Positions 37,313 to 51,807 of a DNA stretch of 64,000 nt are shown in pieces. The stretch spans positions 6,514,992 to 6,578,991 of the forward strand of contig JAJEKV010000017.1 in assembly GCA_021234155.1 (NCBI GenBank). Direction: 5' to 3'. The notes below the pieces were generated by a model. That model saw only the letters and a list, made by a program, of their open reading frames with translations. It had not been told where the DNA came from and searched no databases. Origin of the DNA: Isoetes taiwanensis (Eukaryota; Streptophyta; Lycopodiopsida; Isoetales; Isoetaceae). The translations under genes and the position numbers were made by a program. Position 1 is the stretch's first letter. Each line of letters opens with the position of its first letter.

Positions 37313-37575
37313 ATGTTCACATCCATGAAGAGGCAACTTTTACATTGGCAACGTCTGACAACAATACAAGAACGGACTCCGAGAGCTAAATTACATGCTT
37401 CCATATGTTGGAGTGCATGTCCTATAGAAAATGAATTGTTGATTCGTGAATAGAAATTTCAATGTCCACAAAGAAGCAGTTTTGCATTGTCAACATCTGA
37501 TGACAATACAAAGTGCAGACTCCAACATCCCTTGGAGTGCATGTGCTATAGGCAATGAACTGTTGTTGACCATTC
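37313..37575 (+). repeat. Imperfect direct duplication, about 140 bp period
   Basis: Two copies (about 37313-37435 and 37455-37570) share ACATTGGCAACGTCTGACAA / GCATTGTCAACATCTGATGA cores and GGAGTGCATGT..TATAG..AATGAA. The CATTGGCANCATCTGA core also appears at 42195 and near 59930 and 60005, so it may belong to a dispersed SINE-like family. Confidence 0.6.
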
Positions 37576-38295
37576 AACAACATGTTGGGTTGAATTGACC
37601 AAATGGATAGATGTGACAACCAATGGATATTGTTTAGAGGTTCAAATTGGCATGAGAAATTATGAAAAGAAACAAAAGAGTGGGCCTATAAGTTAGCATG
37701 GCGACAAGGGAAATCAGGAATATGAACATGTAATGCTTGTGAAGGTTCCTATGCAAGGATCAAAATCTATGACCATGAATATTGTTAGTTCAATGTTTAA
37801 CGGGATGGATAAAGACAATATTTTGACCAACTTCAGCAAAGAATGTGTGTGTGTTTGTGTGTTACAATAGAGATACAATTTTAAGGTCCACGAAAAGAAG
37901 CAGCAAAACTTTTTTTAAGGCGTGACCTTGGTTCGGGAAATACCGAGGTTTAAGCCCATGTGTCCGATTACTTTCTGAAATTAACATGTAGAAAAATGTA
38001 GAGTAGGAAAATTTCACACTACAATTAGGAGTTCTTCTTGGTTTTTCCAGCAATTTTGAAGAATAACTTTGTAGCTCGTCCGATAGGTTTAAAACTGTAG
38101 GAAACTTGATGCCTTAGATAAAAAGTTTCCCAAACCAAGGGCATGACACACATGTTGAAAGGATCCTCCAAAGAAGTTGCTAAGAAAGAGGGAATGGTTG
38201 TTTGGTGCCACCATGTTGAACAAGTCAAAAAAAGAGGGCTTTCTGACAAACGTTACCCACATTAAGATATTGTCCTGGTAAATCCTTTGACTTCA

Positions 38296-38306
38296 CTCTA
38301 TTTAAG
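38296..38306 (+). promoter_or_regulatory. Possible TATA box of the beta-glucosidase gene
   Basis: CTCTATTTAAGAG lies about 30 bp upstream of the ATG at 38330, so the 5' UTR would be very short if this box is used. The call rests on motif similarity only. Confidence 0.3.
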
Positions 38307-38329
38307 AGCTTCATTTTGTAATCAAGGCT

Positions 38330-40994
<2,665 letters not shown>

Positions 40995-41878
40995 CCCAAC
41001 ACAACAGCTGCCTGTTTCTTTATCATTGTGTAAGCCATACAAATGTACATTATTGAGAATCGATACTTGGTCAATTTTTTTCTAACAACTCTTTTGACTA
41101 TATTGTGTGGTCATGTCAATATTTATACATAGTCTATTCTTTTCTAACATCTGTTCAATTTTCCTTCTCAAACAAAGGCATTACCACCACCTATCCTTCT
41201 CTTGGAAAGCGATTGTGTTGATCAAGACCAAAGAATCCTATTTATACTTAGTGTATTCTTTTCTGACATGTGTTCAATTTTCCTTCTAAACCAAAGGCAC
41301 TCACCACAAAGGCTCACCTATCCTTCTCAAAAAAGAAGCCACCACCACAAAGGCTCTACCACGTACCGTTCTCTTGGAAAGCTACTATGTTGAATAAGAC
41401 CACTATTGTATTGATTAAGACCAAAGAATCAATCACAAAGATTGGCCACAAATTCTGTGTTTGCATTATCATAATGGACCTTTTTTTTTAATAAAGATTT
41501 TGTGGCTTAAAATCAAGATAGCACAACAACAAGAATGAGTCTCTCTTCCATTGCCTTTGTGCTAATATTGCCACTGAATAGTATAAACATGATATATAAT
41601 GCTTGTGTAAATACAAATTGAATGCATATGACATCACATGTTGGAAGAGAATAGGATTGAAGATAAAGGTACAATATGTAAAGATATTAATAATAGAAAC
41701 GTTAAATTAGTTTATTATTCGTCAATCAATCATGTAGATTTTTGCTAGTTCGGCAAGAGGTGAACCTACTCAAATTGTTCTTTTCAGATTTTCCATTTTT
41801 TTCTTTTTGCTAGTTCGGCAAGAGGTGAACCTGCTCAAAATGCTCTTTTCAGATTCTTCAAAAAAAAAAAAAAAAAGT

Positions 41879-41914
<36 letters not shown>

Positions 41915-42279
41915 GGGCAAGTAGACCAACTTTTGGGCCTTAACTTCAGGAACTCTTCATTGCATGGCATCTTATATAGATTCCGAGACTTAAATTATTG
42001 GTTACGAGCAAATGCCAAGAGAAGGGTGTTAGAGCATTCTTTATGTCCATCGATTAGTTTATGAAATTTACATATACAACACCATTATTGCTCATTGGGT
42101 TCATTGATATAAAGGAGTTTGAGGAGTGGAGAAAGGGTCGAGGAAACTATGTTTTTGAAAGAAGAAGAAAAAATAATAATTTTTACGTCATGCCACATTG
42201 GCAGCATCTGATTGGACTTATAACGCATGCAACACAACCACATTGCTTTGTTCAGTCCTATACTTAACCATCTTATATT
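40995..42279. other. AT-rich flank with duplications and back-to-back A/T runs
   Basis: Two short direct duplications are present. One is at 41116-41301 (period about 119 bp, sharing TTCTTTTCTRACATSTGTTC). The other is at 41740-41858 (GCTAGTTCGGCAAGAGGTGA twice, period about 63 bp). At 41860-41914 a run of about 17 A is followed by GTTA and about 34 T, as if two retroelement tails met head to head. No gene was seen. Confidence 0.6.
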
Positions 42280-42360
42280 AAATGTGGCCCTATAGGCCTC
42301 AAACTCAAGACATAGTTGTTCTAAGACTAGCATGTTACCACTAGACCAGACACCCGAATG
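42280..42360 (-). mobile_element. tRNA-derived SINE head
   Basis: On the minus strand GGTGTCTGGTCTAGTGGTAA contains a fitting A box (TGGTCTAGTGG). About 40 nt downstream GAGTTTGAGGCC resembles a B box. The sequence cannot fold into a normal tRNA, so this is a SINE promoter region rather than a tRNA gene. Downstream on the minus strand lies the CATTGGCAGCATCTGATTGG motif on the opposite strand. Confidence 0.5.
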
Positions 42361-42424
42361 CATGAGTTGTTGTTGCTAGCTAAGTCTATAGCACTAACCA
42401 ACACATCAACAGAGTGAATGCTTT

Positions 42425-42790
42425 ACTTACTGGTGATGGTGACATTGCAGGGAATGAAATGAGCCATCTTAGAGAAACGATCAACAAGAACAATGATGGC
42501 ATCATAACCCCGAGAGAGTGGCATCTCTGGAATAAAGTCTACAGAAATACTCTTCCAGAGTCCATTTGGGACTGGTAGTGGATGAAGAAGACCATGCGGA
42601 AGATGTCTTAGAATCTTTGCTCGACAGCAGATATCACAGGATCGAATAAAAACTTCGACAAAGGGACGTCCCCCAGGCCACCAATGCTCTCGATTAATAG
42701 GTTTGGGATTGTTTGCTACTCCAAAGTGTCTGGATATAGGTGAGTCATGGCAAGGCTAGAACCATCATTCATTTATTTTGGGATTATGTC
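42425..42790 (-). mobile_element. Ty3 integrase core fragment
   Basis: Translated on the minus strand, the segment gives a standard plant Ty3 integrase core including SVDFIPEMPLSRGYDAIIVL and RFSKMAHFIPC, with Asp residues in the expected places. It ends abruptly on both sides, next to the SINE on the left. It is distinct from the 13-kb element to the right, whose integrase is at 49.0-49.6 kb. Confidence 0.75.
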
Positions 42791-43077
42791 TTAATTTTGG
42801 GACAGATTTTGGGTTGAAGTTTTTTGCAAGTTAAACTATTTCATATATGTTATTACATTTTGCAATTAATTAGAGAATCACAAAAAGAAGTATGTGTAGC
42901 CAGCATAAAAAATATTATCAATCGAGGTATTTACATAATGATATAAGCTCACATCATAAACTAATAACAATGAACTAAATATATTTTGAGTCACCTCGCA
43001 GGGGTGATCCCCAAGGATATCATAGCTTTCTTCTAAACATCAAGAGGGATTGTAACCATTGAATTTCTCGTTGGAGT

Positions 43078-43496
43078 TTTTTTTTTTTTTTTTGAAGAAC
43101 TGTGTCATCAATATATTAAAAGAATGGTAATGTTACAAAGCAAGTGAGGAGGAAGGAGAACTGCCCCAAAGAGATAGCGATACCTCGACACTCCACAACA
43201 AACTCACAGAAGAAGACGAATGTATATCTTCAAGGGCTTATCAATTACTGTCAACCAACTTCTTCACAAGGCGCAAGATTGATTGGTGAAGGCATACTTA
43301 TGTTCTCAGCTTGTTCCTGAGAAAAAACGTTTGATTTTTGAGGAATATTTGGGTATCTTATCTTATGCATAGACAGGTGGCTGCACTCAGTGGATTATCT
43401 TTGTCTGCTGAGATTTTATTCATGTCTTTGCATCTATGTGTGTACTTCTTCTGGAATTTTGAATAAGAGTTTGTCGTCCTTCAAAAAAAAAAAAAA
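43078..43496. mobile_element. Two LINE 3' tails in opposite orientation
   Basis: A 16-T run at about 43078-43094 followed by GAAGAACTGTGTCATCAATA has the form of a minus-strand L1 tail. At 43482-43495 GTTTGTCGTCCTTC followed by about 13 A has the form of a plus-strand L1 tail. Bodies are short and truncated, with no coding sequence recognised. Confidence 0.5.
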
Positions 43497-44070
43497 CTCA
43501 CAAAAAAACTGCAACTCTACTGCTGTACAAACCGACCATCACCATCTACAATACCCAAGAAGTCCCGCCAAATGGCAAACCCATGAAAATAATGGAGGCT
43601 GTCTCAAGACACATATCTGGATCATTGAAATTCCTCCTCCACTTCTTTGTCCAATAATTTGTATATCTTTCTTTGTCTGTACATTGGTCAACTACTGTAC
43701 AGGACACCACTACTCCACTCGCACTTTATTCAAATTACGGTCACCTGCTTCCATGCAAATATTTGAGATGGTGTATCCCATCCACACAAGAAAGGTCTCC
43801 ATATCCTCTAGTTTTACAAGGATGAATTGATGACAAGTTAAATCTGTCTTTCAATCATAACTCTCCATGCCAAGATATTTAGGTCTATTTGTCCTTGGAC
43901 CAATATAATGTTTATCAGTAGAGACCATTGACTTACATATGCTATTAATGTCATCATCAACAACATCTGCTTCTACCAAACTCTTCCACCTACCTTTAGG
44001 TAGCCAACCTCCTTATCATCCATATAACTTTGAGAGCAATGATTTCTTGCTTAAATTCATAGATGTTATA

Positions 44071-44360
44071 ACAGGTCTTGCTCTAAACAAAACTATGGCT
44101 AATGTTGTTCTGGAGCATCCAGAGTTAGATTGGACTTCGTACATCGACCCTTTCTTAGAAAAATATGTATAAGAAAGGGGTTTATTTTCAATTGTTAAAT
44201 AAAAAAACCTTATTATATCACTAACAGGTCTTGCTCTAAACAAAACTATGGCTAATGTTGTTCTGGAGCATCCAGAGTTAGATTGGACTTCGTACATCGA
44301 CCCATAAGAAAGGGGTTTATTTTCAATTGTTAAATAAAAAACCTTATTATATCACTTTAT
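44071..44360 (+). repeat. Direct duplication, about 153 bp period
   Basis: The segment beginning AACAGGTCTTGCTCTAAACA (about 44071) repeats from about 44225. It is almost perfect except that the second copy lacks 18 bp after TACATCGACCC. It encodes GLALNKTMANVVLEHPELDW in one frame of both copies. The first copy lies in a 77-codon ORF (43939-44172). No family was recognised. Confidence 0.85.
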
Positions 44361-44363
44361 GCA

Positions 44364-45703
44364 TTTTCCTCTGACACTTTTTGCCAATTCACTGGCATGC
44401 GAGTTAACTTGGCCAAAACTAGAGTGCTGCTAGTTGCATCATCCTGTCAGCCAAGGCTTCCCACATTCACATACCAAGGGCAAGAGGTAGAGGTGGCTCC
44501 GACCTACAAGTACTTGGGGATTGAGTTCTCAACTACCACCCATTGGGATGCGGCTATCGAGTTTCTTGGTCACGGCGGGTTGGAAAGCACTATATGCCAT
44601 GCGAGAACAATAGCCACAAAGGCGAGTTGTATGCCCGGGGCCACCGATCACATTTGTTTGGGGCCTTGGTTGAGCCGATCCTTTTGTATGGGGCGAAGTG
44701 TGGGGTCCGGTGATATCCCTCAACACGGAATGACCTCGGCGGTGCGAAGGCCTTCTTGGCGCGGGCCACGGGGGTGAAGTCCACAGTTCCGCACCAGATC
44801 CTACTCGAGACAGGCTTTCTACCCCTTCAACGGGCTGCATTGGAATGCCATATCGTTTACTTCCAAAAGGTGGTCGCTATGGCTGATACACGCTTGCTCC
44901 ACCTTGCTTTGGCCCACGGCGATGGATCCCCAATGCCCGAAATCCTGGCTGAAAAGACAAGCAAGCTCGGTGGTTCTCCGTTTTGGGGTGTGTAGGCAAG
45001 CGATGTCGTCAGTCGAGGGGCAAAGAAAGATCGCGAGGCACTATTAAAGCGTACCTAGATGCTACTTTCCTTCATAAGCTACGGGATGCGAGAGGCTCGG
45101 ACGACGTTAAGCCGGGCACACTATAAATGACAAGTCAATCCTAGGCTCACAAAGAGGCCCACACCAATACTTGTACACCCGGTACCCATGAAGAAGGGAC
45201 TTATAGCTTCCCTTCGCGACGGTGCACATCGCCTCCCGATTGAAGCGGGGCATTGGGCCTGGGGAAGCATCGCGAGCAAAGGCTTTGCCGGTGTTGCCAC
45301 CGGGCGCCATTGAGGATGAATGTCATGCCCTCCGGATCTGCCCGACATTTGCCCATATCGGTGAGCGATATGTCCGTTTACTAGTGCATGGCCGGCCGTT
45401 GCATCGGTTATTGACTCACGCGTCGGTGGGGTTTGTTGGGGTCATACCTCCAGGAGGTTATGGATGCATGGACTCGTTTGTGTCCTACGGGGCCGGTATT
45501 GAACTGCCCTACGCAATTGTAAGTGTGCCCGGCATGCTTATTACTGCGCTAAGGTTTTCCCGAAACCCCGGTAGGGGTTTTTAATCCTGTCGATAATGTC
45601 GCTTCTTTGCTCTCTTCTGTTTGGGTCCCATAGGCCAATTGATCTCCGTGGACGCTAAAAACCTATTCTATTCTATTCTATTCTATTCTATTCTATTCTA
45701 TTC
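44364..45703 (+). mobile_element. 5'-truncated LINE ending in (TATTC)n
   Basis: The segment is much richer in GC than its flanks. It encodes the end of a non-LTR RT (MRVNLAKTRVLLVASSCQ, YQGQEVEVAPTYKYLGIEF). A C-terminal region follows (STVPHQILLETGFLPLQRAA) with a late Cys/His cluster (CHALRICPTFAHIGERY). Frame breaks separate the pieces. The 3' end is not poly(A) but eight repeats of TATTC (45664-45703). It therefore belongs to a different clade from the poly(A)-tailed L1 copies in this window. Clade assignment is left open. Confidence 0.7.
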
Positions 45704-46014
45704 AACAAGTTTGTTTATATTTGCATCAGTGCAATAAATTTCACCATAAATTTTTAATAAAATGAAAACAATAATGTAATACATATGTTTATCTTCACAT
45801 TTTGCACATTACAAATGAGGTTTCACAGCAACTCGTGTCCTAATTATGCACCAAAGTGGCATGATTTTGGAACAAATATAATGCCAAAATAAATGAATTA
45901 TGGTTTGAATGAGATCATGCCAAGTGCCGCGTATGTATGTAGGTTTTAGAATATTATAAAACCTTCTAAAACAGCCCTACATATGCAAAAGAAGTGAGTG
46001 AATATCTTAAACAA

Positions 46015-46100
46015 GTATTGGCAAGGCACTTCATAAAGGTGCGTGATTTTGTACTTAGAAGGTTGCGAGTTCAAATTCTAGCTTGTGCAATTATCCTTTT
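46015..46100 (+). mobile_element. Possible tRNA-derived SINE
   Basis: GTGCGTGATTTTGTACTTAG is followed by GCGAGTTCAAATTCTAGC, a good B box (GAGTTCAAATTC). The A-box region is weak. It directly precedes the target site of the 13-kb retrotransposon. A tRNA fold is not complete. Confidence 0.35.
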
Positions 46101-46108
46101 TTATCTAT

Positions 46109-46113
46109 GTGAC
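46109..46113. repeat. Target-site duplication, left copy (GTGAC)
   Basis: GTGAC immediately precedes the left LTR and recurs at 59112-59116 immediately after the right LTR. Five base pairs is the usual size for Ty3 integrases. Confidence 0.9.
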
Positions 46114-47696
46114 TGTGACGCTCCCAGAATATATACGACCCTCGGACGTATACATACGGGGACTTTCCCCTCCCATGGCGATCAGCTCACCATGAGCAGG
46201 GCCCTCCGTCTGTGTTCGGGCCATCTATGAAATGAGGCCCGAAGAAGGACACGAAGGGGTCATTCGGCCCACGCCTTCAATGGGACTCCTACGTCGCGGA
46301 AGCATGAATACAAGGGTTAGCACACAGCACGAATATACATAAATAGCCACCACGAAGGGTGGCGCATCCATCCAAAATACCAACGGCATAGAATATGCAT
46401 CTAATCCTAAGAAAATGCCCAAAACCCAGGTTCTACCCGGCTCGGACTCGGTGAGGGATCGACCGGGCTGGGCCTCAAGAGATCGGCAGACCGAAGTCTT
46501 GGCATGGCATTGGCGGCATAGAACATCGGCTAGGGTTGTCCCTCCATCCGCCCCTCTGTGCACACTTTGCGGATGGGTCAATTCATGCTGCTAAAAGCCG
46601 CTATAGCCTTAGGAGACGCAGTTCAAGGGATCACCCTTTTGAGCCTACTCCGGGTTCATGGCGCTGGTCCGATGAGGCGTGGTCGGGAAGCGTCCCCTTC
46701 GAGAATCACGATTGGTTCCATGGGTGAGCTAGAGAATACGTGCGCATCAGCGACCCCGCATCCGTGCCGACTTACTCACCCTAAATCTACTCAAAGTGCA
46801 AGGTGCTCCATACGGATCACATCTCTACACCTGTGGAGTGTCGGACCCATACCCGCCCCCTCGTGACCCGGCTATCAGGCCTAGCCTTTGTAGGAGTCTC
46901 GGGGAGCCTTGTATGCTCGTGCAAGACCCCACCCCTCATGTCACCCTTGTGTTCCTTGTGCGGTGCTAAGCGGACCATAGCATCTAGGACCCGGTGGGCT
47001 CTTGTGCAATGAGGCCGCACATAATGGGACTCTACAGAGCTACCTAGGAGCATACTACAATACCGGTTCAGAGGTCTCTACCCCCGTAATCCCCGTTTGA
47101 GTCGGATTAAACAAAGAACTAACAATCCATCCTTTCAGAGTAAGAACCAGAATTGAATATAAAGAGAACTTGCTTGTACAATCAAGGGTTAGTTTCTATG
47201 ATTGAATCACAAAGAGAACGTAGAGAGACACAACGGCGTTATCTAGAATCCACATAGCCACCCACCTGAATTCGGATTTGGACTCGTTTCCATGGGGCCT
47301 CCATCTCACGGGGAGTTGAGAATTCAGTTGATTGATTCAAGGGACGATCGATATGGTGGCTCTTTCTTTGGTGTATGATGGCGCTCAGCTCTGGCCTTCC
47401 TTGGTCGATCTTGGGAGTCAATCACGAGGGATAGGGGTCAAGTTGGCATCCTAACTTGGCAACCCCCATCTTGCCTAATCGACAGGCGTGTGGCCTTCCC
47501 AAATAGTAATTAGCCTAATTAAGTTATTATCTTTAATGTATTAAATTAGCATAGCTAATTTAATCCTTTAAGAGTGTTACAATTAAGTTCCCATACCCCC
47601 CATGGTGGCGCACCTTTAGGGGGTGGCGTTTTGTATATTTGTACATGTCCCGTATGAATACGTGGCGTAGGCCGTATAAATACGCGGGGCGCCACA
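46114..47696 (-). repeat. 3' LTR of the Ty3-type element
   Basis: 1583 bp, starting TGTGACGCTC and ending GGGCGCCACA on the plus strand. It matches the other LTR along its whole length. Differences are mostly short indels around CAG, CTG and CCG. Confidence 0.92.
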
Positions 47697-47712
47697 TTCT
47701 CCCCTCCTTAAA
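47697..47712 (-). other. Polypurine tract
   Basis: On the minus strand AAGGAGGGGAGAA sits directly against the 3' LTR start. This is the expected primer site for plus-strand DNA synthesis. Confidence 0.8.
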
Positions 47713-48369
47713 AATAATCTTTGCCCTCGGCATTGGGGTTAATCGAATACATATAAATAAAGCACTCAATTAAAAAATGGGGTTAAGAAGATAACATTAA
47801 CACGTTGAAATTATAGTATTTCGGACAGTAATACATTAAAGTTGAAAATATCAAAGTACAAGCACCAAGGTGCCTTATACAAACTTATCATCAAGAGAGT
47901 GTAGGACCAAAGTTCGATTTAAAACATCCAGACAACAAAAATCACACATGTAGACAAAACCAATACGGGAAAAGTTGGGTCATCAGCAACCCTCTATACA
48001 AGGCGGTGTGACGACCGTTCAATCGGCCCGCACATCAATCAATATACCCGTACGTTAATAATATGATTAAATTGTGGTTGAAGGGACCACCCCCTATAAA
48101 TAAAAGGAAAAGTATCTAGAAGGGAACCTTGGTTCAGTTTCCCGTATAGCCGGAATGAACGCAGTCTATTTACTAGATGCTTTTTAAGCAATTCGCGGTC
48201 ATGTCAACATCAACAATACACCACGTCCTAGAGAACACGAAGGTGATCTCATCATTGGTTATTATTATAATATACGATGCATCTACCCCTCTAGAATATG
48301 ATTCTCGGCAAATCAAGCCTTCAAGCTTACCGCCGGGAGCGGGGTTGATAGCATCGTTGATGGTGCGGC

Positions 48370-48670
48370 CCTGAGATTCCCGCATGAAGTCTGGATAGTG
48401 CTTCTCAAGGTCGATCTTCATCACCCAGGTAATATTTGAGTCCTTCCGGGTTTTTTAAGCTTCGATCAAGAAGAGCTTGGGCACTATTTCCATTTGCTCT
48501 TGGTCATTTCTAGGAGAGTTGGGGTATCCAAAACCTCCTTCGGATCGAGGGTGTGTGTTGCCCGGAAGACTCACGTGAAAGACCTTGTGGATCTTCAAGC
48601 GGGGTGGCAAGTCCAAGTGATATGCCTGTTCTCCACGCAGCGTTGATAATCCCTGAATGGCCCGGCCCAT
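48370..48670 (-). pseudogene. Integrase C-terminus and degraded chromodomain-like end
   Basis: The minus-strand frame gives YHLDLPPRLKIHKVFHVSLP, the conserved region just before the chromodomain in plant Ty3 chromoviruses. After a stop, NITWVMKIDLEKHYPDFM resembles the end of a chromodomain (TWE..DLEK.FP.F pattern). The aromatic cage residues cannot be identified with certainty. Frame breaks may be sequencing errors. Confidence 0.55.
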
Positions 48671-49025
48671 CGGGTGCCAACTTCTTACTGATTACCAATT
48701 TTAAGCTTGGCTTGTTTTACTTTAATCTTAAGCCAAACCGATTAAGCCCACCGGAAGATTCGTGGGGTTTGGTGCTTATCCGCTAGACTCTTCGACATTG
48801 CGTCGTCGGCCAATAAGTAACCCGAACTTCCTCCACCAAGGCCTGCATTTCTAAAAGGAGTTGTTGAGAGACCTCCACTTTAGAAACGAGGGTTATGCTG
48901 CGATGTCGAGGTAAGACATTGATAGCCATAATTTATCATGAAGGGAGACATCTTTGAAGACTCACCTTCGTCTTTGTTATAGGCGAACTCTACCGGATAA
49001 ATATAATCCGCCCATTGTGATTTGT

Positions 49026-49621
49026 TTACTCCATACATAGCCGTAGCATATCTTCGATATCGATTGACACGTTACGTTTGACCATCATGCGAGGATGGTA
49101 AGCTGTACTCATAGCAAGCTTGGTTTGGATGGTGGCGAAGAAATCCTTCCAGAATGCACTGACAAACTTAGGATCCCTATCTGATACAATTACTCTCGGC
49201 ATCCCGTGCAACCTGAAAATTTCTTTTGCAAAGAGCAAAGGCGGTGTCGGGCGGTGTCCGTGGTGCGACATGGCGGGGAAGTGAGCCATCTTTGATAATT
49301 TGTCGACCCCGACTATTAATGCATCATATCCACGGAGAGTGCGTGGAAGGCCCACAATGAAATCCATGGTTATGACTTCCCACTTGGCATTGGGCACATC
49401 CAAAGGTTGCAACTCCCCTGGAACTCTTAATTGCTCAGCCTTGGTTTCGACAAACGACACCGCTTGATGTACCTAGCAATATCCTTCTTCGCCGAAGGCC
49501 AAAAATAGCTGGAGCGGATCTTAAAGTAAGTTTTCATAAAACCCGCATGTCCGCTATAGGGTATTTTGTTGTGTGTGTCATGGAGAATCAGCTTTCGCAC
49601 CCACGAAGTTATTTGGAACAC
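49026..49621 (-). pseudogene. Integrase (zinc-binding and catalytic core)
   Basis: Two overlapping frames. The first (49621-49427) has the HHCC-type region (HAGFMKTYFKIRSSYFWPSA, then RYIKRC). The second (49460-49026) has the core, with MDFIVGLPRTLRGYDALIVG, DKLSKMAHFP and VIVSDRDPKFVSAFWKDFF, then STAYHPRM. The catalytic Asp residues of MDF and SDRDPKF are present. Integrase inserts the cDNA into the host chromosome. The reading frame is interrupted. Confidence 0.85.
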
Positions 49622-49773
49622 ACAACTTATCTTTGTGATATAACAAATTGCCCTCTTTCTTATATGAGCGGAATGCTTCCGTTCTTTATTGGTAGTTGGG
49701 CTTCCTTACCCAAACTTTCCCAAATATTCGTAATTCGGGATGCGTGGCGAGGTCTGTTCTATCCTTCCCAAAC

Positions 49774-50238
49774 TCATTTGGTGAGTGTGGAAATGGCGTT
49801 ACAATGGGTCCGGGTTATGAAGGGATGGCGTGACAAAGCATCCATAACCACATTGTGCTTTCTTGGCTTGTATACAATCTCGAAGTCATATTCCTCAAGG
49901 AATTCCATCCATCTTCGCTGACGGAGATTTAGATTTAATTTGGGTGGATAGATAGCGGAGACTACGATGATCCAGATCGGCTGAAACCTTCTACCAAGAA
50001 GGTAGTGTCTCCAAATACGGAGAGCACGCGAACAACTGCCGACAACTCCGATCATGGGTAGGGTATCGCTGCTCGCATCATTCATCTTCTTTGAATCGTA
50101 GGCAACAACTCTCCTTCCTTCACGCATTAAGACTCCACCGGTAGCTATCTTACTAGCATCGGTGGCTACCGATTTATCCTTTTCGAGGATCGGGGCAAGG
50201 TGAGGACCGGTGTAGATGTTAAAGCATCCTTGAGCCAA
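49774..50238 (-). pseudogene. RNase H domain
   Basis: The frame contains DASKIATGGVLMREGRRVVA, SKKMNDASSDTLPMIG, RIWRHYLLGRRFQ and RRWMEFLEEYDFEIVYKPRK followed by NVVMDALSRHPF. This is the standard Ty3 RNase H and tether. It degrades the RNA strand of the RNA-DNA hybrid. It is out of frame with the RT piece next to it. Confidence 0.85.
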
Positions 50239-50452
50239 AGCCGACTTGGACTTTTACTTTCCAATGTTCCATCAATCCTTCACTTTCTCATGCCTTGTGA
50301 GATTAGTAAGAGGTGCGACAATTGTTGCAAAATCCTTAACAAATTTTTCGATAATATCTGCGAGTCCCAAGAAACTCGGACCTCTGCGAAACATTAGCTG
50401 GAATGGGCCAATCCTTCTTTGCTTCTATCTTGGTCGGGTCCGTAGCAATTCC

Positions 50453-51040
50453 TTACGCTGAAATAATATGCCCCAAATAGTCGACCCTCGGAGTGGCGAA
50501 CTTGCATTTAGAAAACTTGGCAAAGAGCTGATGGCGTCTTAGCTTCTGCAAAGCCAATCGAAGATGTTGTTCATGTTGCTGCAAGGTTTTACTATAGATG
50601 AGAATGTCATCAAAAAAAAATGACAACAAAGTCATCCAAGTATTGGCGGAAGATGTCATTCATCAACCGCATAAACGTTGGGGGCATTGGTCAATCAAAA
50701 GGCATGACGGTAAACTCATAATGCCCATATCTGGTGCTAAAAGCAGACTTATGAATGTCCTCCTCCTTTATCCTTATCTGATGGTATCCCCGCGCCAAAT
50801 CAATCTTGAGAAATATTTTGCTCCTTTATGGCGGGTCCATAAGATCATACGCCTAGGCAAAGCATAGCGATTCTTGATGGTATGCTTATTGAGTTGCCTA
50901 TAATCAATACACATCCTTAAGGAGCCATCTTTCTTCTTGACAAAAAGAATAGGAGCGCCAAATGGTGAAACACTAGGCCGAATAAACCCCAGGTTCAGTA
51001 ACTCTTGTAGTTGTTTCTTAAGCTCTGCTAACTCGAGGGC
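50453..51040 (-). pseudogene. Reverse transcriptase domain
   Basis: Minus-strand pieces give the Ty3 [53 protein letters not shown], then FFDDILIYSKTLQQHEQHL and DYLGHIISA. The catalytic motif reads FDDILIYS. Frames change between pieces, and many of the changes lie near CAG/CTG-type sites. Confidence 0.85.
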
Positions 51041-51573
51041 TCATTGATGCAGGGGCCTGCTTTGGTAGGCTTAGTACCCGGTTCAAGAGTTATTTCACAT
51101 TCTACCCCTCCGAAAGGAGGAAGCTTGTGGATCTCATCTGGAAAAAGATCGCTAAATTCTCGAAGAAGGTTAGCAATGTGCAGTGCTAAAGGCGTCGATT
51201 ACTTGCTTACGCTTGGAGTGGGACTCAATGGAGGCAAGTTTAATGAGGCAAAGGAGTTCATTCTGCGTGTATAGCTTTTTCTAACTTGTTTATTGACATG
51301 ACTGCATAGCGGAGTGGAATGAATCACCTTTTATAGTCACACGTGCTCCATTAGCGGCGTTGAAGGTGACCCTCCGTTTCTCCACGGTCTATGTTGGCCT
51401 TGGCGGATGCTAAAAACTCCATTCCAACAATAAGATCATATTTGCCAATGTCCATTAACTTTCGGCACCCAAGGCAACTGGTGCACTGGCAACCCATCTT
51501 AAGGTTATCTGCCATGAGTATGTCCGATCTTACCACTGGCTAATGTGGTGGCTTAGGTCGGGATCTCAACGTT

Positions 51574-51807
51574 TCAAATTTCAATTGCAGGCCATTCTAG
51601 GAGAAGCAAAATTGGCGTACTACCCGTGTCCATCAAAATTATGAAGGGCTTCTTGTCTACTTGACCTATTGTAGAAATAACGAGAAGGTGACTTTCGGCG
51701 TTACTGTTTCTATAGCGGCAAGAATATGAGGCATACCGTGAATGTACACCGGGAGCCTCGTCCTCCGGGGAGATTGGACTCAGATCTTCCCAATCAAGGT
51801 CGGCCAT
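51574..51807 (-). pseudogene. Aspartic protease domain
   Basis: The frame has LLVISTIGQVDKKPFIILMD followed by TGSTPILL, the DTGS active site of retroviral-type proteases. It would process the Gag-Pol polyprotein. The remaining protease half lies in another frame toward 51350 (GKYDLIVGMEFLASAKANID). Confidence 0.75.

Larger units (their letters stand above)
35440..38290. other. Gene-free stretch with local duplications
   Basis: No gene was supported. Two old direct duplications are visible (35970-36345 and 37313-37575). The rest is AT-rich without recognisable coding motifs. Confidence 0.5.

Noticed and set aside
42280-42360. Functional tRNA gene
   Set aside because: A and B boxes are present but the sequence does not fold into acceptor, anticodon and T arms.
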